A DNA stretch of 18,410 bases from an uncultured Bacteroidales bacterium (GCA_904501835.1 CAJGBW010000031.1:1-18410); one strand, 5' to 3'; positions 1 through 8,049 are shown, numbered from the stretch's first letter. Numbers and translations are program-made. The notes: generated from the sequence alone by a model not told the origin.

Positions 1-749
1 TGCAGCATGCTGGTTCCCAGACCCTGGGCTACCAGACCGCCCCAGCGGTTTTCCCGGAAACTCATGACGGCGAAACCGACCATTTGGGCGCAGCAACCTG
101 CCAATGCCGCTCCACCGGCCAATCCGGTCAGTCCCAATCCGGCACAAATGGCAGCAGATGAGATGGGAAGCGTGAGGGCTATGCCCACGATGGCAGAAAT
201 CAACATACCCATCAGGAAAGGTTGCAGTTGGGTGCCCCACATAATGATTTGTCCCAGCCAGCTGGCCGCTTTCCCGATAGGAGCAGCCATGAAGCAGGCC
301 GCTAAAATGCCGCTGCATAGGGTAATAAACGGAGTAAGAAGAATGTCTATGCGTGTTTCTTTGTTAATGGCTTTTCCACATTCGGCGGCGATGATACTGA
401 CGATATAGACAGCAAAAGGGCCTCCTGCACCCGCCATGGCATTGGTCGCAAAACCGACGGGAATCAACGAAAATAAGACCAGAGCAGGGGCTTGCAAGGC
501 GTATCCGATGGCCACCGCCATTGCCGGACCTACCATGGCTGACGCCAGAGCACCCAATGTGTAGGATTTTCCCCCGATCGTGACCAATGAGGCCGTTAAA
601 AAATCAATGTGCAGTTGGCTGCCGACCGTATTGAGAATGGTACCAATCAGCAAAGTGCAGAAGAGTCCTTGCGCCATAGCCCCCATGGCATCCACCCCGT
701 ATCGTTTCAATGAAAAAACAATATTTTTACGTGCAAGAAACTTTTTCAT
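1..749 (-). CDS. PTS EIIC-like (PfoR-type) membrane transporter, 3'-truncated by window edge
   Basis: This is a polytopic inner-membrane protein; 249 residues are visible and the C-terminal end lies outside the window. It matches the PTS_EIIC_2 / PfoR-like family: a charged N-terminus (MKKFLARKN), then long hydrophobic Gly/Ala-rich segments, with family-like stretches NKETRIDILLTPF (about 129-141), LPISSAA (194-200), GGAALAGCCAQMVGFAV (212-228) and SFRENRWGGLVAQGLGTS (230-247). The start is the ATG at 747-749, the first codon of the conserved sequence, and a TAGGTTTG box lies about 34 bases upstream. The family is related to sugar-PTS IIC channels, but substrates are generally unknown, and no EIIA, EIIB, HPr or sugar enzyme is next to it here. 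It is divergent from recJ. Family assignment is from recalled motifs; the function is not established. Confidence 0.85.
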   Translation of the reverse strand, partial: MKKFLARKNIVFSLKRYGVDAMGAMAQGLFCTLLIGTILNTVGSQLHIDFLTASLVTIGGKSYTLGALASAMVGPAMAVAIGYALQAPALVLFSLIPVGFATNAMAGAGGPFAVYIVSIIAAECGKAINKETRIDILLTPFITLCSGILAACFMAAPIGKAASWLGQIIMWGTQLQPFLMGMLISAIVGIALTLPISSAAICAGLGLTGLAGGAALAGCCAQMVGFAVMSFRENRWGGLVAQGLGTSML

Positions 750-782
750 ATCCTTCAAATCTTGTTTTATTCAAATGCCTTG

Positions 783-790
783 CAAACCTA
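783..790 (-). promoter_or_regulatory. Bacteroidota -7 box for the PTS EIIC-like gene
   Basis: Read on the minus strand this is TAGGTTTG, an exact match to the TAnnTTTG -7 consensus. A weak -33 candidate, TTTC (810-813), lies 19 bp upstream. It predicts a start near 778 and a leader of about 30 nt. It sits back to back with the recJ promoter in a 101-bp divergent spacer. Confidence 0.5.
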
Positions 791-813
791 CAAATAAAAA
801 TTCGATAATGAAA

Positions 814-844
814 TTGGAATGGGTAAATAAATTGATTAACTTTG
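814..844 (+). promoter_or_regulatory. recJ promoter (-33 TTG, -7 TAACTTTG)
   Basis: TTG at 814-816, a 20-bp spacer and TAACTTTG at 837-844 fit the Bacteroidota primary sigma promoter. The expected transcription start is about 849-851, at or within 2 nt of the recJ ATG at 851, so the mRNA should be leaderless or nearly so. Confidence 0.65.
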
Positions 845-850
845 CAGAAT

Positions 851-2644
851 ATGGCAAAAGAACAAAAGTGGGAAAAGTTACCTCAGGGGGATCCCGAGGT
901 TGTCAGCCGGCTCTCATCAGAGTTGGGCATTGATCCCGTGCTCGCAACCTTGCTGGTGCAGCGCGGTATTACCACTTTTGAACAGGCTCGTGCTTTTTTC
1001 CGTCCCTCACTCTCTTCTTTGCATGATCCTTTCCTGATGAAGGATATGGATAAGGCCGTTTCGCGCATGGAGAAAGCCTTGGAGCAGAAGGAGAAAATCC
1101 TTATTTACGGGGATTACGATGTGGATGGCACCACTGCGGTTTCTTTGGTTTATTCTTTTTTCAAGAATTTTACGGACCAAATCGAATTCTATATTCCTGA
1201 TCGTTATGATGAGGGCTATGGCGTGTCTTACAAGAGTATTGATTGGGCGTACGAAAGTGGTTTTAGTCTGATTGTTACCCTTGATTGCGGCATCAAGGCC
1301 ATTGAAAAAGTGGAATATGCCAAAAGCAAAGGAATCGATGTGATTATTTGTGACCATCACCTCCCGGATGAAAAAGTACCGGATGCGGTGGCGGTTTTGG
1401 ACCCCAAGCAAAGTGATTGCCATTATCCTTGTGACGAATTGAGCGGTTGTGGCGTGGGCTTCAAATTTGTGCAGGCTTTTGCCCAGACCCGCGACATTCC
1501 TTTTGATGACTTATTGCCTTATTTTGATTTGTTGGTGGTGAGTATTGCTTCTGATTTGGTGAGCATTACGGGAGAAAACCGTATTTTGGCCCATTTCGGA
1601 CTCAAGCAACTCAATGAAAATCCTCGTAAGGGCTTGCTGGCGATGATCAACCTTTCCAGTCTGGACCCCAAGCATATCACCATCGATGATATTGTTTTCA
1701 AAATCGGTCCCCGTATCAATGCTGCCGGTCGTATGGAGTCGGGACGCATTGCGGTGGATTTGCTGACTGCCCAGACGGATGCTGAAGCCAGCCGTATCGG
1801 AGAGGAAATCAACCAACATAATACGGACCGCAAGGCTGCAGACCGAGCGATTACCGAAGAGGCTAAAACCTTGGTTCTGACCTATCAAGGACCGGTTTCT
1901 TCCGTGGAAGAATTGCAGGAGAAAGCCCCCCGCGGACTTTGTCTGGCCGGTACGAGTGCGACCATTGTCTATAATTCGGGTTGGCACAAAGGCGTGGTAG
2001 GTATCGTAGCGTCCCGTCTGGTGGAGGCGTTTTATCGTCCGACCATCGTTTTGACCCGTTCCAATGGCTTTGTGACAGGCTCGGCACGAAGCGTACATGG
2101 ATTTGACCTTTACGAAGCCATTGATCATTGCAGCGATTTGCTGGAGAATTTCGGCGGACACCTCTATGCGGCAGGATTGACTTTGAAAGAAGAGAATTTG
2201 CCCGAGTTTTGTGAACGCATCGAGCAGTTTATCGCGGCTCGCATTACGAGTTCCAAATTGGTTCCTGTTGTCAATATCGATGCAGACCTTTCGTTCAGCG
2301 GTATTACGGCTCGTTTCTTCCGTATTCTCAAACAATTCCAGCCTTTTGGTCCGGGCAATCCTCTGCCGGTATTCAGGACGGAAAATGTCTATGATAACGG
2401 CAACGGAAGACGTGTGGGAGCAGACGGCGGCCATTTGAAATTGGAGCTTATCGAAGAGGCGCAGCCCTATCACCATATTGCGGCCATTGCCTTTAATAAA
2501 TCAGAATACTATCAATATATCAAAGAGGGGAATCCGATTGATGTCTGCTATAGTATTGTAGAGAATTATTATAGAGGTATTGCCAACCTTCAACTTCGAG
2601 TGAAGGATATTAAAGAGCGGGACGACGAGGCTTTTCTGCCTTAG
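851..2644 (+). CDS. recJ: Single-stranded-DNA-specific 5'-3' exonuclease RecJ
   Basis: RecJ degrades single-stranded DNA 5' to 3' in recombinational and mismatch repair, using a DHH phosphoesterase core with divalent metals. The 597-residue protein is of normal length. Visible motifs: DYDVDG (88-93), DCG (145-147), CDHH (167-170), SIASD (231-235), then the DHHA1 part with GRMESGR (293-299), SARSVHG (411-417) and FGGHLYAAG (434-442). A C-terminal OB-like segment follows. I chose the ATG at 851 rather than the in-frame TTG at 842, because 842-844 is part of the -7 promoter box. The gene ends tail to tail on aroK with a 4-base overlap. RecJ elsewhere is stimulated by SSB, relevant to the SSB-tailed DUF3127 protein at 13685-14083. 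Confidence 0.96.
   Translation: MAKEQKWEKLPQGDPEVVSRLSSELGIDPVLATLLVQRGITTFEQARAFFRPSLSSLHDPFLMKDMDKAVSRMEKALEQKEKILIYGDYDVDGTTAVSLVYSFFKNFTDQIEFYIPDRYDEGYGVSYKSIDWAYESGFSLIVTLDCGIKAIEKVEYAKSKGIDVIICDHHLPDEKVPDAVAVLDPKQSDCHYPCDELSGCGVGFKFVQAFAQTRDIPFDDLLPYFDLLVVSIASDLVSITGENRILAHFGLKQLNENPRKGLLAMINLSSLDPKHITIDDIVFKIGPRINAAGRMESGRIAVDLLTAQTDAEASRIGEEINQHNTDRKAADRAITEEAKTLVLTYQGPVSSVEELQEKAPRGLCLAGTSATIVYNSGWHKGVVGIVASRLVEAFYRPTIVLTRSNGFVTGSARSVHGFDLYEAIDHCSDLLENFGGHLYAAGLTLKEENLPEFCERIEQFIAARITSSKLVPVVNIDADLSFSGITARFFRILKQFQPFGPGNPLPVFRTENVYDNGNGRRVGADGGHLKLELIEEAQPYHHIAAIAFNKSEYYQYIKEGNPIDVCYSIVENYYRGIANLQLRVKDIKERDDEAFLP
2641..2644. other. Tail-to-tail stop codon overlap of recJ and aroK
   Basis: TTAG holds both stops: TAG of recJ on the plus strand (2642-2644) and TAA of aroK on the minus strand (2641-2643). 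There is no intergenic space, and I see no hairpin-plus-T-run around it on either strand. Confidence 0.95.
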
Positions 2645-3141
2645 TCTTTTAGCTGTTCGGTAATTTCTTGGGCGATTTGCGCCACACTTTTTCCCCCTAC
2701 CTTAATAATATAATGTGCCATCTCTTGATAGATAGGGGCTCTTTCGGCTAATTTCTGGCGAATTGATTTTTCAGAAAGCAAGGGGCGTTTGCTATCTTCG
2801 AGGCTACCTAAATGGGCTATGATATCTTCGTATGTGGCTTCCAGATAGATGCAGACGCATTTTTCGTGAAGGGTGTGGCTGTTGAGCAGGGGAGCACCGC
2901 CACCCAGCGACAAAACAAGCGGACTTTCACCCTGATACTCCAAGATGCGATACAGGCATTGGCTTTCTTGTCTGCGGAAACAAAATTCTCCGTCTTGTGC
3001 GAAGATGTCAGCAATGCGTTTCCCGGCGTATTTTTCAATGACGCGGTCCAAATCCACGAACTCCCAGCCGTTTTGGCGTGAGAGTTCGCGACCGACGCTG
3101 CTTTTTCCGCAGCCCATAAATCCCGCAAGTGCAATAATCAT
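2641..3141 (-). CDS. aroK: Shikimate kinase
   Basis: Shikimate kinase phosphorylates shikimate with ATP to shikimate 3-phosphate, the fifth step of the chorismate (aromatic amino acid) pathway in the cytoplasm. The 166-residue length is typical. Motifs seen: P-loop GFMGCGKSS (7-15), shikimate-binding VDLD (29-32, Asp32), FRRQE (55-59), LGGG (79-82), lid RPLL (119-122) and the C-terminal Arg of ERAPIYQE (Arg134). It is the last gene of the minus-strand run, 18 bp after parC. Its TAA stop (2641-2643) overlaps the recJ TAG (2642-2644) on the other strand, leaving no room for a terminator between the two genes. Confidence 0.95.
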   Translation of the reverse strand: MIIALAGFMGCGKSSVGRELSRQNGWEFVDLDRVIEKYAGKRIADIFAQDGEFCFRRQESQCLYRILEYQGESPLVLSLGGGAPLLNSHTLHEKCVCIYLEATYEDIIAHLGSLEDSKRPLLSEKSIRQKLAERAPIYQEMAHYIIKVGGKSVAQIAQEITEQLKD

Positions 3142-3159
3142 AAGAAAATCGCTCTGACT

Positions 3160-5904
3160 TTAGAACAAGGTGGGTTCTTTGTCTTCGATTTCAATATCAA
3201 TGATTTCAACATCGAGCATGTCTTCCGTAATGTCGATTATGTCTTCTTCTCCCTCTTCCACCTGAGGGGTTTCAACCTTTCTTAACGGCTCGACGAAGCG
3301 TACAGATTTGACATCCAGACTGTGTACTTTCTTTCCTTTTGCACCTATGCCCTTCTTTGCGATAAATTCTTCAGCATCAAATGTTTCAGGCAGACGGTGC
3401 TCCCATTTTCCTTGGAAACTAACCTCAAAGCAAGCATAGGGTTCATCTGTGATTTCAACCAGATAATTTTTCCCCTCGCCGACAAAATTGATGGGGTTAT
3501 TGTCGCTGACATCAAAGGAGAAGCGTTTTACATAAAAGCTCTTTGCTTCAGCATCATAGTAGAGGGTCGTCCACACTTTTGAACTATCCAATTTCTCGAT
3601 GCGCAGTAACTCGCCTTGGTATTTGCTGCTCAAGTCGGAAGAAGTTGTGTAGTAGGTTCCGTTTTTGAAAATAGCCAGAACCTTGTCGTCGGGATTGAAC
3701 TGTCCGAGCAATTTTCCGTGTCCGTCCTCGTTGAGGCGCTGGATATCTTCGTCAAACCAGATATTCTTGCCACTGATGGTCGAAACGCCCAGACTCTTGA
3801 GCTGGATGCTTTGGATGGTATGTTTGGATACGATGTTACCTCGGGAGGTACGTCCTTTGATGGCCAACGTGCTAAAATCGTATTCATCAATGAGTTTCTT
3901 CAGTTTTTTCTGCTGCTTGAAACGGATTTTAACGCTTTCTGCCTCTCCATTGTGGTTCGCTGTCAGCCAAAGGATGGCAGAGCCCGGCGTGCCCATGGTG
4001 ATGTCGTATTCCTTGTCTTTGGTGACGCTGGTAATAGAAAAACGTTTGGCAAAATTGACACCGGTTTTACCGTCTTTGTAAATGGCATTATAGACGGTGC
4101 GGGTATCTCCTCGGTCAAACACACCTACGTAAATCAAATCCGTAAAGAAGAAGCTCTTTTCTGTGATTTTACTGATTTTATAATGTCCGTCTTTGGAAAT
4201 GGCAATGATTTCGGAAATGTCGGAGCAATCGCAGATAAATTCACCGGCATCATCGCGTTTGAGATTCATACCCACAAAGCCTGTCTGCTTGTTGGCGTAC
4301 AATTTGGCATTGTTGGACACCACCTTGTTGGCCGTAATGGTCTCAAATGAGGTGATTGTGGTCTTGCGGTCCCAACCCTCTCCGTATTTTTCTTTGAGGT
4401 GCTCGAACCACTTGATGGTAAATTCGGTGATATGGGCGATATTGTGCTTAACCGCTTTGATTTCCTTTTCGATTTTAGCCAATTTCTCATTGGCGGCCTT
4501 GATGTCGAATTTGGAAATTTTTCGAACGGGCTTTTCTACCAACTTGTCAATATCCTCCGGCACAATCTCCTCGCGCAGTTGGTCTTCAAATTCTTTCATT
4601 TTGCGGAAGATACAATCAATCTGTTTTTCCCAACTCGGGAATGATTTGTCTTCCAGGATTTTATAAACTTCCTGCTCAAAGAAGATTCTCTCCAATGAGG
4701 TGTAATGCCACTCTTTGTTGAGTTCATCCAAACGGATTTCCTGCTCCCATTTCAACAGGTCGCGGGTGTGGTGGGTGTTGTAGATGAGGACCTCATCAAC
4801 GCCGATAAATTCGGGCTTATGGTCCACAATCACACAGGTGTTGGTGGAAATGGAAATTTCGCAGTCGGTAAATGCGTAAAGGGCATCTATGGTCTTGTCC
4901 GGCGAGACATCTTTGGGCAGACGGATGATGATGTTGGCTTGTTTGGTCGTCAGGTCATCGATCTTGCTGAATTTGATTTTACCCTTCTTGCGCGCGTCCA
5001 TAATGCTGTTGCAAAGCGCGTGCGTCGTCTTGCCGTACGGGACTTCAGTAATGGCGATGGTGTCTTTGTCCAATTTCTCAATTTTGGCGCGGACTTTCAC
5101 TTTGCCACCTCGTTGGCCTCGGTTGTATTTGGAACAATCGATAAAACCACCGGTCGGAAAGTCAGGATAGATTTCAAAATCTTCGCCTTTCAAAATAGCG
5201 ATGGATGCATCCAGCAATTCGTTGAAATTGTGAGGGAGAATTTTGGACGCCATACCTACGGCGATACCCTCGGTACCCTGCATCAGCAGCAAGGGGAATT
5301 TGATGGGAAGTTCCACGGGCTCCAAGGCCTTTCCGTCATAGGTCTTAATCCAATGCGTGGTCTTTTTGTTGAAGACGACTTCTTTGGCAAATTCAGACAG
5401 ACGACATTCGATATACCTGCCTGCCGCATTGGGGTCACCGGTGATGATATTACCCCAGTTACCCTGGGTGTCAATCAAAAGCTGTTTCTGTCCCAATTGC
5501 ACCAAGGCACCGAAGATGGATTGATCTCCGTGCGGGTGGTAAGCCATTACCTGACCTACCACTTTGGCGGCTTTGGTCAGCGTGCCGTCATCGTGTACTT
5601 TCATGGCTTGAAGGACACGTCTTTGGACGGGTTTCAGACCATCCACGATGTGCGGAACTGCTCTATCCAAAATGACATAAGAGGAATAGTCAAGAAACCA
5701 TTCCCGAAACATTCCGGTCAATCTGAATTTTTTGGCATCTTCTCCCAAAAGTTTGTCGAACTTGCCTTTGCTTTCAGCCGTTTCTTCGCTTTCGGCGCTT
5801 TCAACGAATTCTTCGTTTTCTACCGCTTCAAATTCTTCGCTTTCAGCATTTTCAAATTCTTCTGTGGAGATGTTGTCGATTTCTTCAATATCCTCTTTAC
5901 TCAT
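3160..5904 (-). CDS. parC: DNA topoisomerase IV subunit A (GyrA/ParC family)
   Basis: This is the DNA breakage-reunion subunit of a type IIA topoisomerase; with ParE it decatenates daughter chromosomes. The 914-residue protein has an acidic Glu/Ser-rich N-terminal extension (about 3-47), then the winged-helix/tower core starting near LTGMFREWFLDYSSYVI (62-78), VDGLKPVQRRVL (88-99) and the catalytic tyrosine in AAGRYIE (Tyr164). A coiled-coil segment lies around residues 420-500, then a divergent C-terminal beta-pinwheel-like half and another acidic tail ending EPTLF. I call it ParC rather than GyrA because no clear GyrA box is visible and the overall sequence resembles Bacteroidota topo IV A. 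The ATG at 5902-5904 is preferred over an in-frame TTG at 5929-5931, which lies inside era. It starts 10 bp after the era stop and is probably cotranscribed. The quinolone-pocket residues are atypical (see findings). Confidence 0.9.
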   Translation of the reverse strand: MSKEDIEEIDNISTEEFENAESEEFEAVENEEFVESAESEETAESKGKFDKLLGEDAKKFRLTGMFREWFLDYSSYVILDRAVPHIVDGLKPVQRRVLQAMKVHDDGTLTKAAKVVGQVMAYHPHGDQSIFGALVQLGQKQLLIDTQGNWGNIITGDPNAAGRYIECRLSEFAKEVVFNKKTTHWIKTYDGKALEPVELPIKFPLLLMQGTEGIAVGMASKILPHNFNELLDASIAILKGEDFEIYPDFPTGGFIDCSKYNRGQRGGKVKVRAKIEKLDKDTIAITEVPYGKTTHALCNSIMDARKKGKIKFSKIDDLTTKQANIIIRLPKDVSPDKTIDALYAFTDCEISISTNTCVIVDHKPEFIGVDEVLIYNTHHTRDLLKWEQEIRLDELNKEWHYTSLERIFFEQEVYKILEDKSFPSWEKQIDCIFRKMKEFEDQLREEIVPEDIDKLVEKPVRKISKFDIKAANEKLAKIEKEIKAVKHNIAHITEFTIKWFEHLKEKYGEGWDRKTTITSFETITANKVVSNNAKLYANKQTGFVGMNLKRDDAGEFICDCSDISEIIAISKDGHYKISKITEKSFFFTDLIYVGVFDRGDTRTVYNAIYKDGKTGVNFAKRFSITSVTKDKEYDITMGTPGSAILWLTANHNGEAESVKIRFKQQKKLKKLIDEYDFSTLAIKGRTSRGNIVSKHTIQSIQLKSLGVSTISGKNIWFDEDIQRLNEDGHGKLLGQFNPDDKVLAIFKNGTYYTTSSDLSSKYQGELLRIEKLDSSKVWTTLYYDAEAKSFYVKRFSFDVSDNNPINFVGEGKNYLVEITDEPYACFEVSFQGKWEHRLPETFDAEEFIAKKGIGAKGKKVHSLDVKSVRFVEPLRKVETPQVEEGEEDIIDITEDMLDVEIIDIEIEDKEPTLF

Positions 5905-5914
5905 ATTATCTGAC

Positions 5915-6796
5915 TTATAATTCGTATCCAAAACGTTTTAATTCTCTTTTGTTCTCTCTCCAATCTGCATCTACTTTCACAAACAGGCGCAGATAGATTT
6001 TCTTCTGGAAGAAGTCTTCCATTTCAATGCGGGCGTCTGTACCCGTCTTTTTCAATGCGCTGCCCCCTTTGCCGATGATAATGCCTTTTTGGCTGTTACG
6101 CATGACATAAATGACAGCACTGATGTCGTAACGCTCCTCTCCTTCGTGAAATTCTTCCACTTCCACCTGGCAGCAATAGGGGATTTCCTGTCCATAGTTG
6201 AGGAAGATTTTCTCCCGGATGATTTCGGAGGCAAAAAATCGCATGTTTTTGTCCGTGAAGGTGTCTTTGTCAAACCAGGCCGGGGCTTGGGGAAGATGGC
6301 TGACAATCGCATCAAAGATATTATCCAGATTGAAATGCTCCTGGGCGCTGGCAGGGTAAATGATGGCGTTGGGCAATTGCTCCTGCCACCATTTCATCAG
6401 TCCCGCCACCGTCTTTTGATCGCTGATGTCAATTTTGTTAATCACCAGAATGACAGGACAATACACTTTGGATAGCTTGGCGATATACTCGTTGTTTTTG
6501 TCGCTTTTCTCCACGGTGTCGGTCACATAGAGTATGATGTCCGCATCTCCGATGGCCGTCTCGACAAAATTCATCATACTCTCCTGCAAGCGGTAGGAGG
6601 GTTTGAGTATGCCGGGGGTATCGGAATAGACAATCTGGTAATCCTCCCCATTGACAATGCCCATGATTCTGTGGCGGGTGGTCTGTGCTTTGGCTGTCAC
6701 AATAGACAATTTCTCGCCCACCAAGGCGTTCATCAAGGTGGATTTTCCCACATTGGGATTTCCTATGATATTGACAAAACCTGCGCGATGTTTCAT
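5915..6796 (-). CDS. era: GTPase Era, 30S ribosomal subunit assembly
   Basis: Era is a GTP-binding protein that binds the 3' end of 16S rRNA during 30S maturation. The 293-residue length is typical. The G domain shows G1 GNPNVGKST (12-20), switch region AQTTRHR (37-43), G3 DTPG (59-62), G4 NKID (120-123) and a G5 SAQ (150-152). The C-terminal KH domain carries the RNA-binding GIIIGKGGSALK (238-249). The ATG at 6794-6796 follows the pseudouridine synthase stop by 7 bp, and parC starts 10 bp downstream, so these genes form one transcription unit. Era and an rRNA pseudouridine synthase in tandem make functional sense for ribosome assembly. Confidence 0.97.
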   Translation of the reverse strand: MKHRAGFVNIIGNPNVGKSTLMNALVGEKLSIVTAKAQTTRHRIMGIVNGEDYQIVYSDTPGILKPSYRLQESMMNFVETAIGDADIILYVTDTVEKSDKNNEYIAKLSKVYCPVILVINKIDISDQKTVAGLMKWWQEQLPNAIIYPASAQEHFNLDNIFDAIVSHLPQAPAWFDKDTFTDKNMRFFASEIIREKIFLNYGQEIPYCCQVEVEEFHEGEERYDISAVIYVMRNSQKGIIIGKGGSALKKTGTDARIEMEDFFQKKIYLRLFVKVDADWRENKRELKRFGYEL

Positions 6797-6803
6797 CTTC
6801 TTC

Positions 6804-8024
6804 CTATTTAAATGCTCCCATTTTCAGGATGTTGGTCTCGCCCTCTGTCAAGAAGCGCCATTCTCCACGTTTCAATCCTTTTTTGGTGAGGCCGGCAAAA
6901 TAGACCCTGTCCAAAGCCTTTACATCGTAGCCCAGACTTTCGAAAATGCGGCGTACGATGCGGTTCTTTCCGGAGTGAATCTCGATACCGATTTTTCTTC
7001 TGTCTTCGGCGTCGATATACTGCAAATCATCAGCGGCAATAAGACCATCGTTGAGTTCGATACCTTTCAAGATGTTCTCAAAGTCCTCTCTCTTAAGGTC
7101 TTTGTCCAAATTTACCTGATAGATTTTCTTTTTGTCGTAGGAGGGGTGGGTGAGTTTTTCAGCCATTTCTCCGTCATTGGTGAACATCAGCACACCGGTC
7201 GTATTCTTGTCCAAGCGACCTACGGAGAATACGCGGGCATTGCATCCACGCAACAATTCCATCACGGTCTTTTCTGCGTGAGGGTCAGCGGTCGTAGTTA
7301 CATAGCCTTTGGGCTTGTTCATCAAGATATATACTTTTTCCTCTCCTTTGAGTTTCTCTCCGTTGAAGCGTACGTCATCCGTATAGATGTTGATTTTGGT
7401 GCCCAACTCCGTTACCACTTCGCCATTAACGGTTACCACGCCTGCTTGAATAAAGGTGTCGGCTTCTCGACGGGAACAAATGCCGGAGTTCGCCATAAAT
7501 TTATTCAAACGTACCACATCCTTTACGGGAACAGGTGTATGATCGTTGTCAGAAAACTCCTGACTTTCAAATTGCTTTTTACGTTGGTCAATCATGCGAT
7601 TGATACCGTGGTTGTTTTGAGGACGATAATTGCTCTTGAATCCTCCCTCGCGGCGCGGCTTTCTGTCTCCGCGGAAACCGCCTTCGCTCTTACGAAATCC
7701 GCCTTCTCGGCTGAATCCACCCTCGCTTTTGCGATAACCGCCTTCTTTGCGAAATCCGCCTTCTTTATTGAAGCCTCCCTCACTTTTACGGAAACCGCCT
7801 TCTTTACGGAAACCGCCTTCGCTCTTGCGATAGCCGCCTTCTTTATTGAAGCCGCCTTCGCTCTTGCGATAGCCTCCCTCACTCTTTCGGAAGCCATCCT
7901 CTCGACGGTATCCACCTTCTTTGTTTGAAGTGTAAACTCTTCTTTGCGGTCTCTCTCCGCCACTCTCGCCAATCCTCTGTCTGCGAGGTCTAAAAACTTT
8001 TTCTTTTTCCATTTCAATAGCCAT
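6804..8024 (-). CDS. RluB/RsuA-family pseudouridine synthase with repetitive N-terminal extension
   Basis: This enzyme isomerises a uridine to pseudouridine, most likely in 23S rRNA. The 406-residue protein has three parts. Residues 1-140 are a low-complexity basic tract with 6- and 7-residue repeats of the type GG(F/Y)(R/N)KE and GG(F/Y)RKSE, with an arginine-rich end. Residues 170-215 form an S4 RNA-binding domain (RLNKFMANSGICSRREAD). Residues 230-400 form the catalytic domain with GRLDKNTTGVLM (269-280; Asp272 is the expected catalytic aspartate) and KNRIVRRIFE (353-362). The ATG at 8022-8024 is used; Met5 is a possible alternative. Glycine/arginine-rich extensions are known in Bacteroidota members of this family. 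The uridine target, and hence the choice between RluB, RluE and RluF, cannot be told from sequence. Confidence 0.9.
   Translation of the reverse strand: MAIEMEKEKVFRPRRQRIGESGGERPQRRVYTSNKEGGYRREDGFRKSEGGYRKSEGGFNKEGGYRKSEGGFRKEGGFRKSEGGFNKEGGFRKEGGYRKSEGGFSREGGFRKSEGGFRGDRKPRREGGFKSNYRPQNNHGINRMIDQRKKQFESQEFSDNDHTPVPVKDVVRLNKFMANSGICSRREADTFIQAGVVTVNGEVVTELGTKINIYTDDVRFNGEKLKGEEKVYILMNKPKGYVTTTADPHAEKTVMELLRGCNARVFSVGRLDKNTTGVLMFTNDGEMAEKLTHPSYDKKKIYQVNLDKDLKREDFENILKGIELNDGLIAADDLQYIDAEDRRKIGIEIHSGKNRIVRRIFESLGYDVKALDRVYFAGLTKKGLKRGEWRFLTEGETNILKMGAFK
7641..7916 (-). repeat. In-frame 18/21-bp tandem repeat tract in the pseudouridine synthase gene
   Basis: About 13 alternating units of 18 and 21 bp encode GG(F/Y)(R/N)KE and GG(F/Y)RKSE. 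Some units are identical: the 21-mer at 7813-7833 recurs at 7852-7872, and an 18-bp unit containing CTTCTTTATTGAAG occurs twice, near 7760 and 7834. All unit lengths are multiples of three, so copy-number changes would alter length but keep the frame. Confidence 0.9.
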
Positions 8025-8049
8025 CTCGGCCGTTTAATAATAAATCCTG

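Noticed and set aside
4705..5913. Long plus-strand open frame of about 400 codons antisense to parC
   Set aside because: It is the mirror of a strongly coded parC gene; its translation is Phe/Val/Gly-rich with no recognisable domain, and no promoter box fits it.
7641..7916. Regularly spaced repeats that might suggest a CRISPR array
   Set aside because: Units are 18 and 21 bp, contiguous, with no spacers, and all in frame with a glycine-rich protein segment.
6651..7928. Plus-strand open frame of about 425 codons across era and the pseudouridine synthase, with a Ser/Ala/Phe repeat end
   Set aside because: The repeat end is just the antisense reading of the GG(F/Y)RKSE tract; both genes below it have full family motifs on the minus strand.
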